64,000 nucleotides of DNA from Shewanella psychrotolerans (GCF_019457595.1 NZ_CP080419.1:744001-808000); one strand, 5' to 3'. Numbered from the stretch's first letter, positions 53,417 to 63,677 are shown. The notes: generated from the letters alone by a model not told the origin. Program-made: numbers and translations.

Positions 53417-54745
53417 TTAATCTTCGATTAACGGCAAGGTGATCTTAAGTGTTAAGCCCGTTTCTGTATCTGGTATGGCGATCTTGCCATTAAAGTTACT
53501 CACGATGTTATAGACAATATGCATGCCTAAACCGCTACCGCCTTTTCCGCGGTTGGTGGTGAAAAACGGATCAAATATATGACTTTTAACTTCAGGTTTA
53601 ATGCCGACGCCATCATCGGTAAAAGTAATTATTGCCTGCTGTTTTTTGTGTTCGATTGTAACCGTTATCTGGCCTCCACTATCTTCAGGAAAGGCATGGG
53701 TGAGGCTATTCATTATCAAATTAGAAAACAGTTGCGCTAGCTTGCCCACATGGAGATGGATACTGACGTTATCAATTATCTTGAGTCTATAGCTGACTTT
53801 GGCTTTTCGCATTGCGGCAGCGTGGGCGATAAAAATGCTATCGATATACTCACCGAGTTCAATTTCTGACTTGTGCTCATTACTCTGATCAACTGCTAAC
53901 TGTTTAAAACTCATTATTAAACTTGCCGCTCGTTGCAGGTTGACATCGATGAGCTGTGCGCCTTGGGTGATCAGATCAATTAACTCTTGTAGCTCCTCTC
54001 TGGTGACTTCATCACTATTGAGGCGTCGATCCATTTCACTTGCAAACTCAATCAGGCTAGATGCACCAGTCACGGCAACGCCTATTGGGGTATTAATTTC
54101 ATGGGCAATGCCCGCAACCAGTGAGCCCAAAGAAGCCATTTTCTCTTTTTCTAATAGACTTTCTTGGGTTTTCTTTAGTGCTGCAGTTCGCTGCTTAACT
54201 AGGTTTTCGAGTTGATTCTCTCTATCTTGGTGTTGTAGCTCTGCGGCGCAACGAGTGGCGAATATCGAGAGTAAAGACAGCGCCAATAAGCGTTTATTGG
54301 CATCGATGGGCTTTTTATCTATTGCGACCAGTATCCCTAAAGTCTCACCATGGGTATCGACCATAGATATGCCGATATAGCTGTCTGCCCCCATATCGAC
54401 CAGAAGCTTATCTTTGGGGTAGAGTTGGCATATATTACTGCCATGAAAGCATATGCTGTCGGTCATGACCTCGTGACAAGGGGTATCTTGGAGCGGATAA
54501 CTGATATTTTCCATATAGTCATCACCAGCCCATATCGCGATGGTTTGGTTATGGACGGTTTGTGTTTCATCTTTGACGATACGACCGGCGATAACATAGA
54601 AGATGTCCAGCGCTTGAGCGAGATCTTTTACCAACACCTGAAAGAAGTCATCTCCCGTTTTGCGGGAGGTGTTTTCAGATATTTTTCGCAGTGCGGCCTC
54701 AGCTAATATGCGGCTTTCTGTGTCATCAAAGAGTGTTGTCTTCAT
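53417..54745 (-). CDS. GAF-domain sensor histidine kinase
   Basis: The 442-residue soluble kinase has a GAF domain (about 25-170), a coiled coil (175-205), a HisKA domain with H215 in GIAHEINTP, and a HATPase domain with N box LIMNSLTHAF, G1 FTDDGVGIK and G2 GKGGSGLGMHIV. It lacks membrane helices, so it senses a cytoplasmic signal. ATG 54745 has AGGCG upstream. It follows an HD-GYP response regulator gene by 38 bases in one transcript; this regulator is its likely partner. Confidence 0.9.
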   Translation of the reverse strand: MKTTLFDDTESRILAEAALRKISENTSRKTGDDFFQVLVKDLAQALDIFYVIAGRIVKDETQTVHNQTIAIWAGDDYMENISYPLQDTPCHEVMTDSICFHGSNICQLYPKDKLLVDMGADSYIGISMVDTHGETLGILVAIDKKPIDANKRLLALSLLSIFATRCAAELQHQDRENQLENLVKQRTAALKKTQESLLEKEKMASLGSLVAGIAHEINTPIGVAVTGASSLIEFASEMDRRLNSDEVTREELQELIDLITQGAQLIDVNLQRAASLIMSFKQLAVDQSNEHKSEIELGEYIDSIFIAHAAAMRKAKVSYRLKIIDNVSIHLHVGKLAQLFSNLIMNSLTHAFPEDSGGQITVTIEHKKQQAIITFTDDGVGIKPEVKSHIFDPFFTTNRGKGGSGLGMHIVYNIVSNFNGKIAIPDTETGLTLKITLPLIED

Positions 54746-54783
54746 AGTGTCGCCTATTGCGGTCATTTAATGGCATCAGTTAA

Positions 54784-56361
54784 TCAAGCTAGATTATAGG
54801 TATCTGGATAACGTTCATAAATCTTTTCTAATTGATCTAGGTTTGAAAACAGTATGCTAATGAGTGTTGGGTCAAAGTGTTTACCGCTTTCAGATTTTAC
54901 ATAATCGAGTGCCTCAGGCAGACGCCAAGACGGTTTGTAGCAACGTTTACTCACTAGGGCATCAACCACATCCGCAAGTGCTGATATTCTGCCTGCAATA
55001 TCGATATTCTCACCTGCTAATCCTTGAGGGTAACCCGTGCCATCCCATTTTTCATGATGTTGATGGGCGATGGTCGCGGCCATTTGTAATATACGTTTAT
55101 CTGAACTGGCCAGTAGTTCGTAACCGATAAATGCGTGTTGTTTCATGATCTCCCACTCATCGGGTTCGAATCTTCCCGGTTTGTTGAGTATGGCATCTGG
55201 GATCCCTATCTTGCCTATGTCGTGCAGAGGAGCAGCCTGGAGGAGGTCATTGACATAGCGTTCTGGCAAGGCTAATCCTCGTCCCAGCAGCGCGGATATT
55301 TCACCGACGCGTTTAACATGTGCTCCAGTTTCTTTGGAGCGTTTTTCTACGGCTTCTCCGAGAATATAGATGGTCGATCTTTGGGTGTCCTCTATCTCTT
55401 CTCGCAGTAGTAGGCTTTCATAAGTGATAGCGACGTTGGCGGTGAATATCTCTAGTAATTCTTGCCCTTCGGCTTCGATTTTATTGTCAAACGAGAGGTA
55501 GACAACGGTTTCACTGCCCACTTTACTGCGGTAATAGCAGGTGACTGAATACTCATCAAAGTGATGCTGTTTGTCTTGCAGTGCTTTATGGATCGAGGCT
55601 TTAGCCGATGCTGGCAGGTTATCAATACTGTTGTCTAATTGCATATCTGAGTAGGCATCGGTTGCCGCTAAGATCTTAAGCTGCCCCTCATTGGAGCTTG
55701 CCGTATAGCTTTCGGTGATGCTGGCACATAGCCCATCACCGTTAAAGTTTAACAGGTCATTAAGCTGTTCAAGCACTGCTGAAGCGAACTCTCGCAGGTT
55801 CTGCACATCGTAAACTGATGAAATTGCACTGATTGCTCGTCTAAGGGAGAGTTTTGCTCTTTCAAGCTTAATAATATCCCGGTAGCCTCTAAGACTTGCA
55901 TAGAATACGGTGACGAGTTTTGCGTGGGTTAGTTCGGTTTTTTCTTTGTAATCGTTGATATCATAATCACGGATCACTTTTTCTTCAGGAGCCTGACCCG
56001 GCTGGCCAGTACGCAGTACAATTCGAATATTAAGATTACCCAAATCTTCCCTTATCCAGCGGGTTAGTTGCAGACCTGCATCGTTGCTCTCCATGACAAC
56101 GTCTAGCAGTGTCATGGCAATATTGGGCTGGTCTGTTAGGATCTGCTTAGCTTCTTCGCCATTAAAGGCTGATAAAAATTCGATATTGCGTCCACAAAAT
56201 TCAAAACCACGCATCACCAGTTTAGTCACTTGATGAACGGCATGATCATCATCAACGATCAGAACCAGCCATGGCGGGAGTGTGCTACTCGGTTTGGTTA
56301 GTTTAGGTTTATTACTGAATTTGAGTGATGTAGACAAAGCTGGGTACTCCGTTGCTTGCAT
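54784..56361 (-). CDS. Response regulator with HD-GYP cyclic-di-GMP phosphodiesterase domain
   Basis: The 525-residue protein has a receiver domain (about 32-155; acidic pocket VDDDH at 37-39, acceptor Asp 87), a DUF3369-like middle domain (about 170-320) and an HD-GYP domain (HD at 380-381, HHEKWDGTGYP at 435-445). All the HD-GYP signature residues are present, so hydrolysis of cyclic di-GMP is expected. It should be controlled by the adjacent histidine kinase. The gene pair lies between the second cassette block and btuF. The start has no clear ribosome site. Confidence 0.92.
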   Translation of the reverse strand: MQATEYPALSTSLKFSNKPKLTKPSSTLPPWLVLIVDDDHAVHQVTKLVMRGFEFCGRNIEFLSAFNGEEAKQILTDQPNIAMTLLDVVMESNDAGLQLTRWIREDLGNLNIRIVLRTGQPGQAPEEKVIRDYDINDYKEKTELTHAKLVTVFYASLRGYRDIIKLERAKLSLRRAISAISSVYDVQNLREFASAVLEQLNDLLNFNGDGLCASITESYTASSNEGQLKILAATDAYSDMQLDNSIDNLPASAKASIHKALQDKQHHFDEYSVTCYYRSKVGSETVVYLSFDNKIEAEGQELLEIFTANVAITYESLLLREEIEDTQRSTIYILGEAVEKRSKETGAHVKRVGEISALLGRGLALPERYVNDLLQAAPLHDIGKIGIPDAILNKPGRFEPDEWEIMKQHAFIGYELLASSDKRILQMAATIAHQHHEKWDGTGYPQGLAGENIDIAGRISALADVVDALVSKRCYKPSWRLPEALDYVKSESGKHFDPTLISILFSNLDQLEKIYERYPDTYNLA

Positions 56362-56578
56362 TGTCGCTAGTGAGTCAACATTTGTTTAAAAGTATAGACA
56401 TTATCTATGGGCGCGCGGTTATAACTCTAAATGTCTGTACTGATTAATTTTTCGGCTTACAACCCATGCTACTTTAGCTTGTGTCGAAACGCTATAGTAG
56501 TAATATTGCTTTTCGTTGTTGATGCTAAAAAACAGTTTTCCTTTAAACGTTATCCTAATTAGGTTGATAAGAGTCAAT

Positions 56579-57394
56579 ATGTATTGTAGATGTTTGTTTT
56601 TATGCTTATTTTTATTTTCCTCTACCTTGCTGGCAGCGCCCGCGAGCCGGATTGTTGCGCTCTCGCCCCATGGGGTTGAGATGCTTTATGCGATAGGCGC
56701 AGGAGACAGTATCGTTGCGGCTACAGATCACGCCGATTTTCCCGAAGCAGCAAAACAGATCCCACGTGTTGGTGGCTATTATGGCATCCAGATAGAACGG
56801 ATTATTGAGCTTAATCCCGATCTGATTGTGGTTTGGGGCAGCGGTAATAAGCTGGAAGATATTGAGCGCTTAACCCAGCTTGGTTACCCTATTTTTGATA
56901 GTGACCCCAAATCGTTACAAGCTGTTGCCGATGATCTAAAAGCCCTTGGTGAGCGTACAGGTCATCAAGCGCAATCACAGCGGGTGGCCGAACAATACCT
57001 TGCCAAGCTGCAAGCCCTACGCCTTAGCAATAATGAAAAGAGTGCGGTTAAAGTGTTTTATCAGTTGTGGTCCACGCCCTTAATGACTGTGGCTAAGGGC
57101 AGTTGGATTGAGCAGATCATCGAGGTGTGTCACGGCGAAAATGTGTTTGCCGATGCCGCTAATGAATATCCACAGGTGAGCCTTGAGGCCGTGTTGCTGA
57201 AAATGCCGCAAGTGATTTTGCAAAGCCAAGATGAGGGCAATATCAATGGTATCGACTGGTCCAAATGGCAAGAGATCCCCGCGGTGAAACAAGCACACAT
57301 TTACCAGTTAAATGCCGATCTGTTACACCGTGCTACGCCAAGAACTGTTTTGGGGATTGAGGCGCTCTGCGATGCACTCGATAAGGCGCGATGA
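56579..57394 (+). CDS. btuF: Vitamin B12-binding periplasmic protein
   Basis: The 271-residue protein has a signal peptide (about 1-19, ending LLAA), then ASRIVALSPHGVEMLYAIGAGDSIV and VGGYYGIQIERIIELNPDLIVVW, typical of BtuF/type III binding proteins. It delivers cobalamin to the BtuCD importer. ATG 56579 is chosen so that the hydrophobic segment is N-terminal; the ORF opens at 56516. btuF is 11 kb from btuC, with a cassette block and a two-component pair between. No riboswitch is visible upstream. Confidence 0.92.
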   Translation: MYCRCLFLCLFLFSSTLLAAPASRIVALSPHGVEMLYAIGAGDSIVAATDHADFPEAAKQIPRVGGYYGIQIERIIELNPDLIVVWGSGNKLEDIERLTQLGYPIFDSDPKSLQAVADDLKALGERTGHQAQSQRVAEQYLAKLQALRLSNNEKSAVKVFYQLWSTPLMTVAKGSWIEQIIEVCHGENVFADAANEYPQVSLEAVLLKMPQVILQSQDEGNINGIDWSKWQEIPAVKQAHIYQLNADLLHRATPRTVLGIEALCDALDKAR

Positions 57395-57448
57395 AAATCA
57401 ATACCGTTGCTAGCACCTAGCAACTGACTGATATAAGGAATAATAACC

Positions 57449-57832
57449 ATGACGATATTATTGACCTGCTTACTGATAGCCATGCTATTGCCTTATTTGG
57501 CCAAAGGGCCTGTGGCAGTGGCGATGGCCAAACATGGGGGATATGATAACAGCCATCCCAGAACCCAACAGGCGCAGTTAACTGGATTTGGCGCTCGCGC
57601 TGTGGCTGGGCATCAAAATGCCTTTGAGTCTTTGGTACTGTTTGGTCTATCGGCATTAACTGTCATGGCGCTGGGTAAGGTTAACGATACCGTCGCGCTG
57701 TTGGCTATCGTCCATGTGCTTGCACGCATCCTGTACCATATTTTATATCTGCTTGATAAAAGTACCATGAGATCGCTTTCTTGGTTTGTGGCGGTGTTTT
57801 GCTCATTTGGGATCTTTGCCCAAGGGTTTTAA
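57449..57832 (+). CDS. MAPEG-family membrane protein
   Basis: The 127-residue protein has four helices (about 3-20, 55-72, 76-98, 105-125) and the family's PRTQQAQLTGFGARAVAGHQNAFESLVLFG region with the conserved ARAVxAHxNxxE pattern. MAPEG proteins include glutathione-dependent enzymes in membranes. AAGGAAT lies upstream. It follows btuF by 54 bases and may be in the same transcript. Confidence 0.88.
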   Translation: MTILLTCLLIAMLLPYLAKGPVAVAMAKHGGYDNSHPRTQQAQLTGFGARAVAGHQNAFESLVLFGLSALTVMALGKVNDTVALLAIVHVLARILYHILYLLDKSTMRSLSWFVAVFCSFGIFAQGF

Positions 57833-57872
57833 TTTTCCTTATTGATCATGTCCCGCTCTCGGAAGAGGTCGA

Positions 57873-57898
57873 CCACAAGAATCGCATTATTCTTGTGG
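57873..57898. terminator. Hairpin after the MAPEG gene
   Basis: CCACAAGAAT and ATTCTTGTGG pair perfectly around CGCATT. There is no T-run, so termination is only possible. Confidence 0.5.
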
Positions 57899-58129
57899 AT
57901 TGTTGTCGCCTGCCTGTTTGTTTCTTGTACCAATTTTCGCTCTCAGCGCGCTTTTTAAACGTCTAAAAGCTGCTATCTTCAGCCTTAATTGCCAAGCCTG
58001 CTGCTTTGATTTACTTTAGTGGGATTATATTGCACACCCTATCTAGTGATGCCTTAATATCGACTGGATTTTATACGGGCTAGTATCGAGCTATTGTCGA
58101 TCATTAGTGCCGTTTGGATAAGGATACAG

Positions 58130-61100
58130 ATGCCAAGCTTGAATCGAATAGTGCTGATTAATACGCACCTCCCCGGCGTAGTGGAACTCGCCCTCAATGG
58201 ACATACTAATATTTGTGGTACCAATGCATCTGGAAAAACCACCCTACAGCGTTTAGTCCCGGTATTTTATGGCGAATACCCGAGCCGAGTGGTGCCCTCT
58301 ACACGCGACAGTTTCGAGCGTTGGTATCTGCCCCACGATTCAAGTTATATCATTTACGAGTACACGCGTGATGATGGCTTATTTAGCCAAGCCGTATTAG
58401 CCTCAGCGGGTGACGGTAAAGGGGTTAACTACCGCTTTATCGCAAAAGAGTTTGCGTTAGACGATTATGTTAAGTCACAGCAAGGCGGCTCTATTTTATG
58501 CCATAACATGGCTGAACTGGGCCGTGAGATGAAGCGGGCTGGCGTTGCGGTAAGTAACTTGCTTAATACCCGTGAATATCGCGCCATTATTCAAAACGAT
58601 CGCGCCCTTCTGAGCACGGGCAGCAACCGCAGTGAGCTTAGGGCGTATGCCCGTCAATTTTCACTGTGTCAGAGCGAGCACTCGCTGCGCCATATTGAGA
58701 AGCTAGCCAAAGCGGTGCACTCGAAAGAGGGCAAGATGGAAACGATCAAATCAATGATCGCTGCCATTCTTGAAGAAGATGGGGTTAACCCGCCGACATC
58801 GCGACTCAATCCACAACGTGTAGAAGCCTGGATTAGAGAAAGCCAGCTTATTCAAGGCTTCGAGCAGATCCGTCCCGAATTCGACAAGTTAGAGCAAGAG
58901 TTCAACCAGTTACTGAGTGCAGAGCAGCGTCTTGGGAGCTTAAAGCGGGGCTACGGTAAAGATGAATCCGCAGAAGTTGAGCGCCAAGAACAACATCAGC
59001 AGCGCTCTAAAGAGCTGGGCATTAAACTACGCCAACTCGATGATGAGTGGAAAGAAGTTCGTGACGAGCTTAACCTTGATCTCTCCGCGGCAAAGGGGGA
59101 TGTGGCTAAGATTGAATATGAACTCGATGCTATCGAAGATCAGCATGGTTCGTTTCTCGATGCCAATATCGAGCAAGCCAAGCTGGATCTTGAGCAGCTG
59201 CCTAGCTGGCGTGGCAGTTTAGAGAACTTAACCGAGCGTCATAAGCTGCAAACCGAAAAACACCAAGATATTGAAGCGGCCTATAACGCCCGTCGCAGTA
59301 AGATTGGTGAAAACCTCAACCGCGAACTTGAACAACTCGATAAAGAGCAAGATAAACACCGTGAGGCCAGAGACAAGCAGCAAGCGTTAGCTCGCAATGA
59401 GCTTGCCGCACTGGAGCTGCAGTGGCGTGAACAGATGGACGCTGGGCGAGCTAAGCACAGCGAACAGGAATACCAGCTTAAACTGACAGCGGCCCAGCTG
59501 ACTATGCAGGTCAACAATGTCACCTATAGTGAAGAGGAAAAGCTGGCGCTTGCGGTATTTGATGAGCGGATCTCCCGTGCCGATGAAGAGCAAGAAGCCT
59601 GCAACCTTAAGCTTGATAGACTCAGCGGTGAAGAGCGAAAACTTAGGGCTAAGCGCGATCAAGCCAACGAGGCGCTGCGTCAAGCCGGTCTGCGCGTCAT
59701 TGAGCGTCAGACTCAGCTTGATGAGCTGCATCATGTGCTTTTCCCACAATCCCACACCTTACTCGAATATTTACGCAAAGAAGTATCGGGTTGGGAAACT
59801 AATATCGGTAAGTTAATCAACCCAGAGCTACTACATCGTAGCGATCTGCACCCGACGCTTGCCGAGCCTCAAGACAGTTTCTGCGGCGTAACGCTCGATC
59901 TAAAAGCCCTTGAGATCCCTGAATACGCGGCGTCTGAGCAGGAGCTGCGCGGCCGCTATAGCGAAGCGGAAGAATCGTTAAATGCTGCCAAAGCGCTGCA
60001 GGCAGAGGCAGAAGATCAGCTGGTGGCGATTAACGCCGAACTGGATAAGCTCAATCGTGAACTGACCTTTGCTAAGACGGCTTATAAGAATAGCCGTGAT
60101 GATTTACGCCGCCTGTTCGACGAGAAGCGTAGCGAGCAAGAAAAGATCAATAAGGCGTTAAGTGGTCGTAAGGCCGAGGCGCAAAAGCAACTTAGCCGCC
60201 TCGATAGCGAGGTTAAGCAGCTTGCGTCTCAACATCAAGCGTGGATCGAAGAGCAAAAAGAGCAAGCCCTCGAAGCGCGGATGGAGAAAAATGCCTATTG
60301 GCAAGAGGTTGTCGGTGTGCTCGACAATCAGCTAGCTCAGGTTAAAACCAATATTAACCAGCGCCGTCAAGATGCCAAAAACGAGCTGAAAGCCTGTGAG
60401 CAATGGTACAAGAACGAGCTTAAATCTCGCGGCGTAGATGAAGACAAGATCGTTAAGCTTAAGCAAGAGATCCGCGATCTCGAAACCAATATTAGCAAAG
60501 CCGAGCAACGTCGCAGCGAAGTGCTGCGTTTCGATGACTGGTATCAGCACACTTGGCTTTCACGTAAACCTAAGCTGCAAACAGAGTTAAGTCAGGTCAA
60601 AATTGCCGCATCGGAACTAGAGCAGCAGCTAACAGCTAAGGCCAATGAGGTTAAACATCAGCGTCAAATCCTCGATGGTGAGCGTAAACAGTCGGATGCG
60701 ATTCAGGTTGAGGCGTCTGAAAACCTCACCAAGCTACGCAGCGTGATGCGTAAACTGGCTGAGTTAAAACTGCCAGCCAATAACGATGAGCTTCAAGGTG
60801 GCTTGACCGAACGTCTGCGCCAAGGTGAAGAGTTATTACTACGCCGTGATCAGCAACTTGGGGCGGTAAAACAGTATATCGAGCACTTTGATTCGGTGAT
60901 CGCCAGCAAGTCAGGTTCGAGTCTGTCCGAAACCTGGGAGCGCGCTCGTGAAGAGTCGAGCTTTATTAACGATAAAGGCATCCGTCTGCTGGACTATCGT
61001 AAATTGGTGCCACAGCTTGAGCAGTTACTTAATGTTATGGTGCCGCAAGCGGTAATGGGCCTGCGTGAACAGGGGCGTAACTTTGGTATCGATCTAACCG

Positions 61101-61801
61101 CATTTTACGATGTACTGGCCGATATCGATCGCCGCATCGCCTCGCAAAGTGCGCGTATTACTCGTGAAGTGGGTGAAGAACTGTTTCTCGATGGGGTTAG
61201 CGAATCTGCGGTTCGTATCCGCTCACGCATTAGTGAACTGGAGTTTTGGCCTGAGCTTGAGGTGTTTGTTAAGGCGTTCCGTCTGTGGAAGGCCGATGGC
61301 TTTGCCGAGCTGCCCGATGAGCACTACACCAACAGTATGCGCCGAGCACTCGATATTATTGGCCGCGCTGCGTTAACTGGCGGGATCGCTAAGTTGCTCG
61401 AGATTGAGCTACGTCTGAAAGAGGGGAACAGCGACCTTATTATTCGAACCGACAGACAGCTAAATGAATCATCGAGCCATGGTATGGCTTATCTGATCTT
61501 GTGTAAGTTCCTGCTTGCCTTTACCCGACTGCTCAGAGGACGTGCCGACGTCACTATTCATTGGCCTATCGATGAGCTGGGGACTTTACACCACGGTAAC
61601 GTGAAAAAGATTTTTGATGCCTGTGAAAACAACAATATCAGTGTATTAGGTGCGTTCCCTAACCCAGAATCTGAGGTGCTTAACCTGTTTGTTAACCGTT
61701 ATATCATCAACAAACAGACCAAGAAGTTACAGGTGGTTAAGCCACAAGTTAATCCTATCGCCGACAAGTTAAGCCAACGATTTTCCAAGGAGGCTGTGTA
61801 A
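58130..61801 (+). CDS. SMC/MukB-like condensin ATPase (MksB/JetC-type)
   Basis: The 1223-residue protein has Walker A GTNASGKT at 30-37, a first coiled coil (about 240-520), a hinge-like region (about 535-590, LLEYLRKEVSGWETNIGKLINPELL...), a second coiled coil (about 600-950) and a C-terminal head with SSSHGM (1114-1119) in the signature position and Walker B HWPIDE (1144-1149, acidic pair 1148-1149). This resembles MukB-like SMC proteins such as MksB and the JetC subunit of Wadjet. ATG 58130 has AAGGAT five bases before it. The following two genes are coupled and look like E and F subunits. The role could be chromosome organisation or plasmid exclusion. Confidence 0.82.
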   Translation: MPSLNRIVLINTHLPGVVELALNGHTNICGTNASGKTTLQRLVPVFYGEYPSRVVPSTRDSFERWYLPHDSSYIIYEYTRDDGLFSQAVLASAGDGKGVNYRFIAKEFALDDYVKSQQGGSILCHNMAELGREMKRAGVAVSNLLNTREYRAIIQNDRALLSTGSNRSELRAYARQFSLCQSEHSLRHIEKLAKAVHSKEGKMETIKSMIAAILEEDGVNPPTSRLNPQRVEAWIRESQLIQGFEQIRPEFDKLEQEFNQLLSAEQRLGSLKRGYGKDESAEVERQEQHQQRSKELGIKLRQLDDEWKEVRDELNLDLSAAKGDVAKIEYELDAIEDQHGSFLDANIEQAKLDLEQLPSWRGSLENLTERHKLQTEKHQDIEAAYNARRSKIGENLNRELEQLDKEQDKHREARDKQQALARNELAALELQWREQMDAGRAKHSEQEYQLKLTAAQLTMQVNNVTYSEEEKLALAVFDERISRADEEQEACNLKLDRLSGEERKLRAKRDQANEALRQAGLRVIERQTQLDELHHVLFPQSHTLLEYLRKEVSGWETNIGKLINPELLHRSDLHPTLAEPQDSFCGVTLDLKALEIPEYAASEQELRGRYSEAEESLNAAKALQAEAEDQLVAINAELDKLNRELTFAKTAYKNSRDDLRRLFDEKRSEQEKINKALSGRKAEAQKQLSRLDSEVKQLASQHQAWIEEQKEQALEARMEKNAYWQEVVGVLDNQLAQVKTNINQRRQDAKNELKACEQWYKNELKSRGVDEDKIVKLKQEIRDLETNISKAEQRRSEVLRFDDWYQHTWLSRKPKLQTELSQVKIAASELEQQLTAKANEVKHQRQILDGERKQSDAIQVEASENLTKLRSVMRKLAELKLPANNDELQGGLTERLRQGEELLLRRDQQLGAVKQYIEHFDSVIASKSGSSLSETWERAREESSFINDKGIRLLDYRKLVPQLEQLLNVMVPQAVMGLREQGRNFGIDLTAFYDVLADIDRRIASQSARITREVGEELFLDGVSESAVRIRSRISELEFWPELEVFVKAFRLWKADGFAELPDEHYTNSMRRALDIIGRAALTGGIAKLLEIELRLKEGNSDLIIRTDRQLNESSSHGMAYLILCKFLLAFTRLLRGRADVTIHWPIDELGTLHHGNVKKIFDACENNNISVLGAFPNPESEVLNLFVNRYIINKQTKKLQVVKPQVNPIADKLSQRFSKEAV

Positions 61802-62455
61802 ATGAGTAGCACCACACAAACTGTATTAGTTGGTCAGGGCGCTTTGATTGAAAGCTTGTTGCGCGGTGAGTTTATCTGCCGCACCAGTAACGAAGAGGCT
61901 TGGCGTGCGCTAAAGTCTCAATCGGCACGCGATAGCGTTGAGCAATACCTGAATCAGATTAACCGTACTGTGGCCTCGGCCGGTGAAGGTGAGGTGTTTT
62001 TTTGTGGTTATCTTCAGCTCGGCGATGATGAACGTAAAGTGATATCGAGTCAGTTTAAGGATATCTGTAATGCATTGATCCCGCTGGTGGAATGGTTGGT
62101 ACTAGTGCAAGAGGCCAGTGGTCAAGATGCGCCGTTATCTGAAGGCGCTGCCGTGCGTTTAAGCGAGTTACAGATGCGCATCGAAGATACGCCTGCGTTT
62201 CGCGAGCAACTGGCTAAGATCAGCCATTATCGTCTGTTTGGCTCTAGCAGTAGCCAAGTGGACGCGCAGATAAAGTTGGTGTTTAAGCGTTTGGTGGAGC
62301 TAGGGTATTTGCTGCGTCCTAATATCGAGAAGCAAATCTATATCGCCACTGGCAAACTGGATTATCTTTATGAAGTGATCCGCTTTATTGATGAAACCGA
62401 AGGCTTAAGCTTAGAGGCGCAAGCCGAAACCGCCACTCAAAGGGATCTTATCTAA
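61802..62455 (+). CDS. MukE/MksE-like condensin subunit
   Basis: The 217-residue protein has an early LLRGEFICRTSNEEAWRAL segment resembling the winged-helix start of MukE/MksE, acidic middle helices and a C-terminal winged-helix-like part (LVELGYLLRPNIEKQIYIATGKLDYL). It starts on the base after the SMC stop codon, with AAGGAGG (61788-61794) inside the SMC gene, and ends one base before the next gene. The family match is by eye and by context. Confidence 0.65.
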   Translation: MSSTTQTVLVGQGALIESLLRGEFICRTSNEEAWRALKSQSARDSVEQYLNQINRTVASAGEGEVFFCGYLQLGDDERKVISSQFKDICNALIPLVEWLVLVQEASGQDAPLSEGAAVRLSELQMRIEDTPAFREQLAKISHYRLFGSSSSQVDAQIKLVFKRLVELGYLLRPNIEKQIYIATGKLDYLYEVIRFIDETEGLSLEAQAETATQRDLI

Positions 62456-62456
62456 T

Positions 62457-63677
62457 ATGAGTAGTAACTTACACCAAGCCGGGGTAACGCTACTTAAACA
62501 GCTGGGGCGTCATGCCGAGTTGGTCATGGATGTGTACCTATCTGGCTCGGTTGCTGAAGATGGCGAGAATGCTGCGGCAGTAGAGAAGCTGCGTAAAGCC
62601 GATATCTTGTGGCGCCCAGAACCTGATCAAGAGCTGCGCCTTAAGCGCTCAGTGCGTGCACTGTTGGAAGAAGCGTTAAGCGATGAGCGTAATCGTCAAA
62701 TTGATGCCAATGTTGGCTCAGGGCTCGCCACGATTAAGACCTTAGCCGATCACTATAAAGAAGCCCGTCATGCGGTGGATTACAGTGCCAGTGAGGCCTA
62801 TCTGGCTGATTTAAGTGAGCATGTCTATAGCTTTGCAGAAGGCATACGTTATTCGATTCGGGTACTTTGGAGCCGGATTAACAACGAGTTTGGTTATGTC
62901 GGTACCATCAACGCCAAGATCCGTGAAAACGAATTAGCCCAGAGTCAGGTTTCTGAGTTGCTTAACGGCTTAGAGATGTTCCAGTTTAGTGAGCTGGGTG
63001 AAATCGCCGGTGATATCCGTGAGTTACGTAAGTTACTTATCACCACCCTACAGGAAACCTTGAGTGACTGTACTCAGGAGCTGAGTGTGGTGCAGGGCCG
63101 TTTACTTGAACTACTGGGGCGTTTTAGACAGATCCAGGGGCGTACTCGTCTGCTTAAAGGCTGGTTACTTTATACCGATCAGCATCCTGATTATCAGGTA
63201 GCCGATCACGTTGGCCATAAGCAACTGCCGACACTGTTTAATCGCGCCGATGCCATATTGGCTCCCGCCGCGGTCGATGTGAATAATACTGGCTATGAGA
63301 GCGAACTGCTGCAGATGGTGGCGCAGATCAAGGCGATCTCCCGTGTGGGTCGCGAGACGATTGTGCGTGAGCACGATGTGCCATTTGCCTTAGTCGATGC
63401 TGAAGACTTCGATATCCCTGATAATCCATTAAAACTGGCGGTCGATGAATACTTCTGCGCTGTGATTGATTCTGGGTTGCGGCAGTCGGCGCTAGAATAT
63501 CACCAACAGTTGGCATTGGCGTGGGATCAAGAGAGTTGGTTGTATCAGGTGATTTGTGGTTATGAGGGCTTACCTGAAGATCATCGCCGCTATTTTGAGC
63601 TAGAGCCAATAGGTGAACCTCATCCGGTTTATACTGGCAACTTTATTATTCGTGATGTGGAGCTTTGGTTAGCTTAA
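62457..63677 (+). CDS. MukF/MksF-like kleisin subunit
   Basis: The 406-residue protein has an N-terminal helical/winged-helix-like part (about 1-110), a central helical bundle with heptad spacing (about 125-245) and a C-terminal beta-rich domain (about 300-406). Size and place suggest the kleisin F subunit (JetA/MksF) that bridges SMC heads. It begins two bases after the E-like stop. No JetD-like nuclease gene follows in the remaining 323 bases. Confidence in the kleisin label is moderate. Confidence 0.6.
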   Translation: MSSNLHQAGVTLLKQLGRHAELVMDVYLSGSVAEDGENAAAVEKLRKADILWRPEPDQELRLKRSVRALLEEALSDERNRQIDANVGSGLATIKTLADHYKEARHAVDYSASEAYLADLSEHVYSFAEGIRYSIRVLWSRINNEFGYVGTINAKIRENELAQSQVSELLNGLEMFQFSELGEIAGDIRELRKLLITTLQETLSDCTQELSVVQGRLLELLGRFRQIQGRTRLLKGWLLYTDQHPDYQVADHVGHKQLPTLFNRADAILAPAAVDVNNTGYESELLQMVAQIKAISRVGRETIVREHDVPFALVDAEDFDIPDNPLKLAVDEYFCAVIDSGLRQSALEYHQQLALAWDQESWLYQVICGYEGLPEDHRRYFELEPIGEPHPVYTGNFIIRDVELWLA

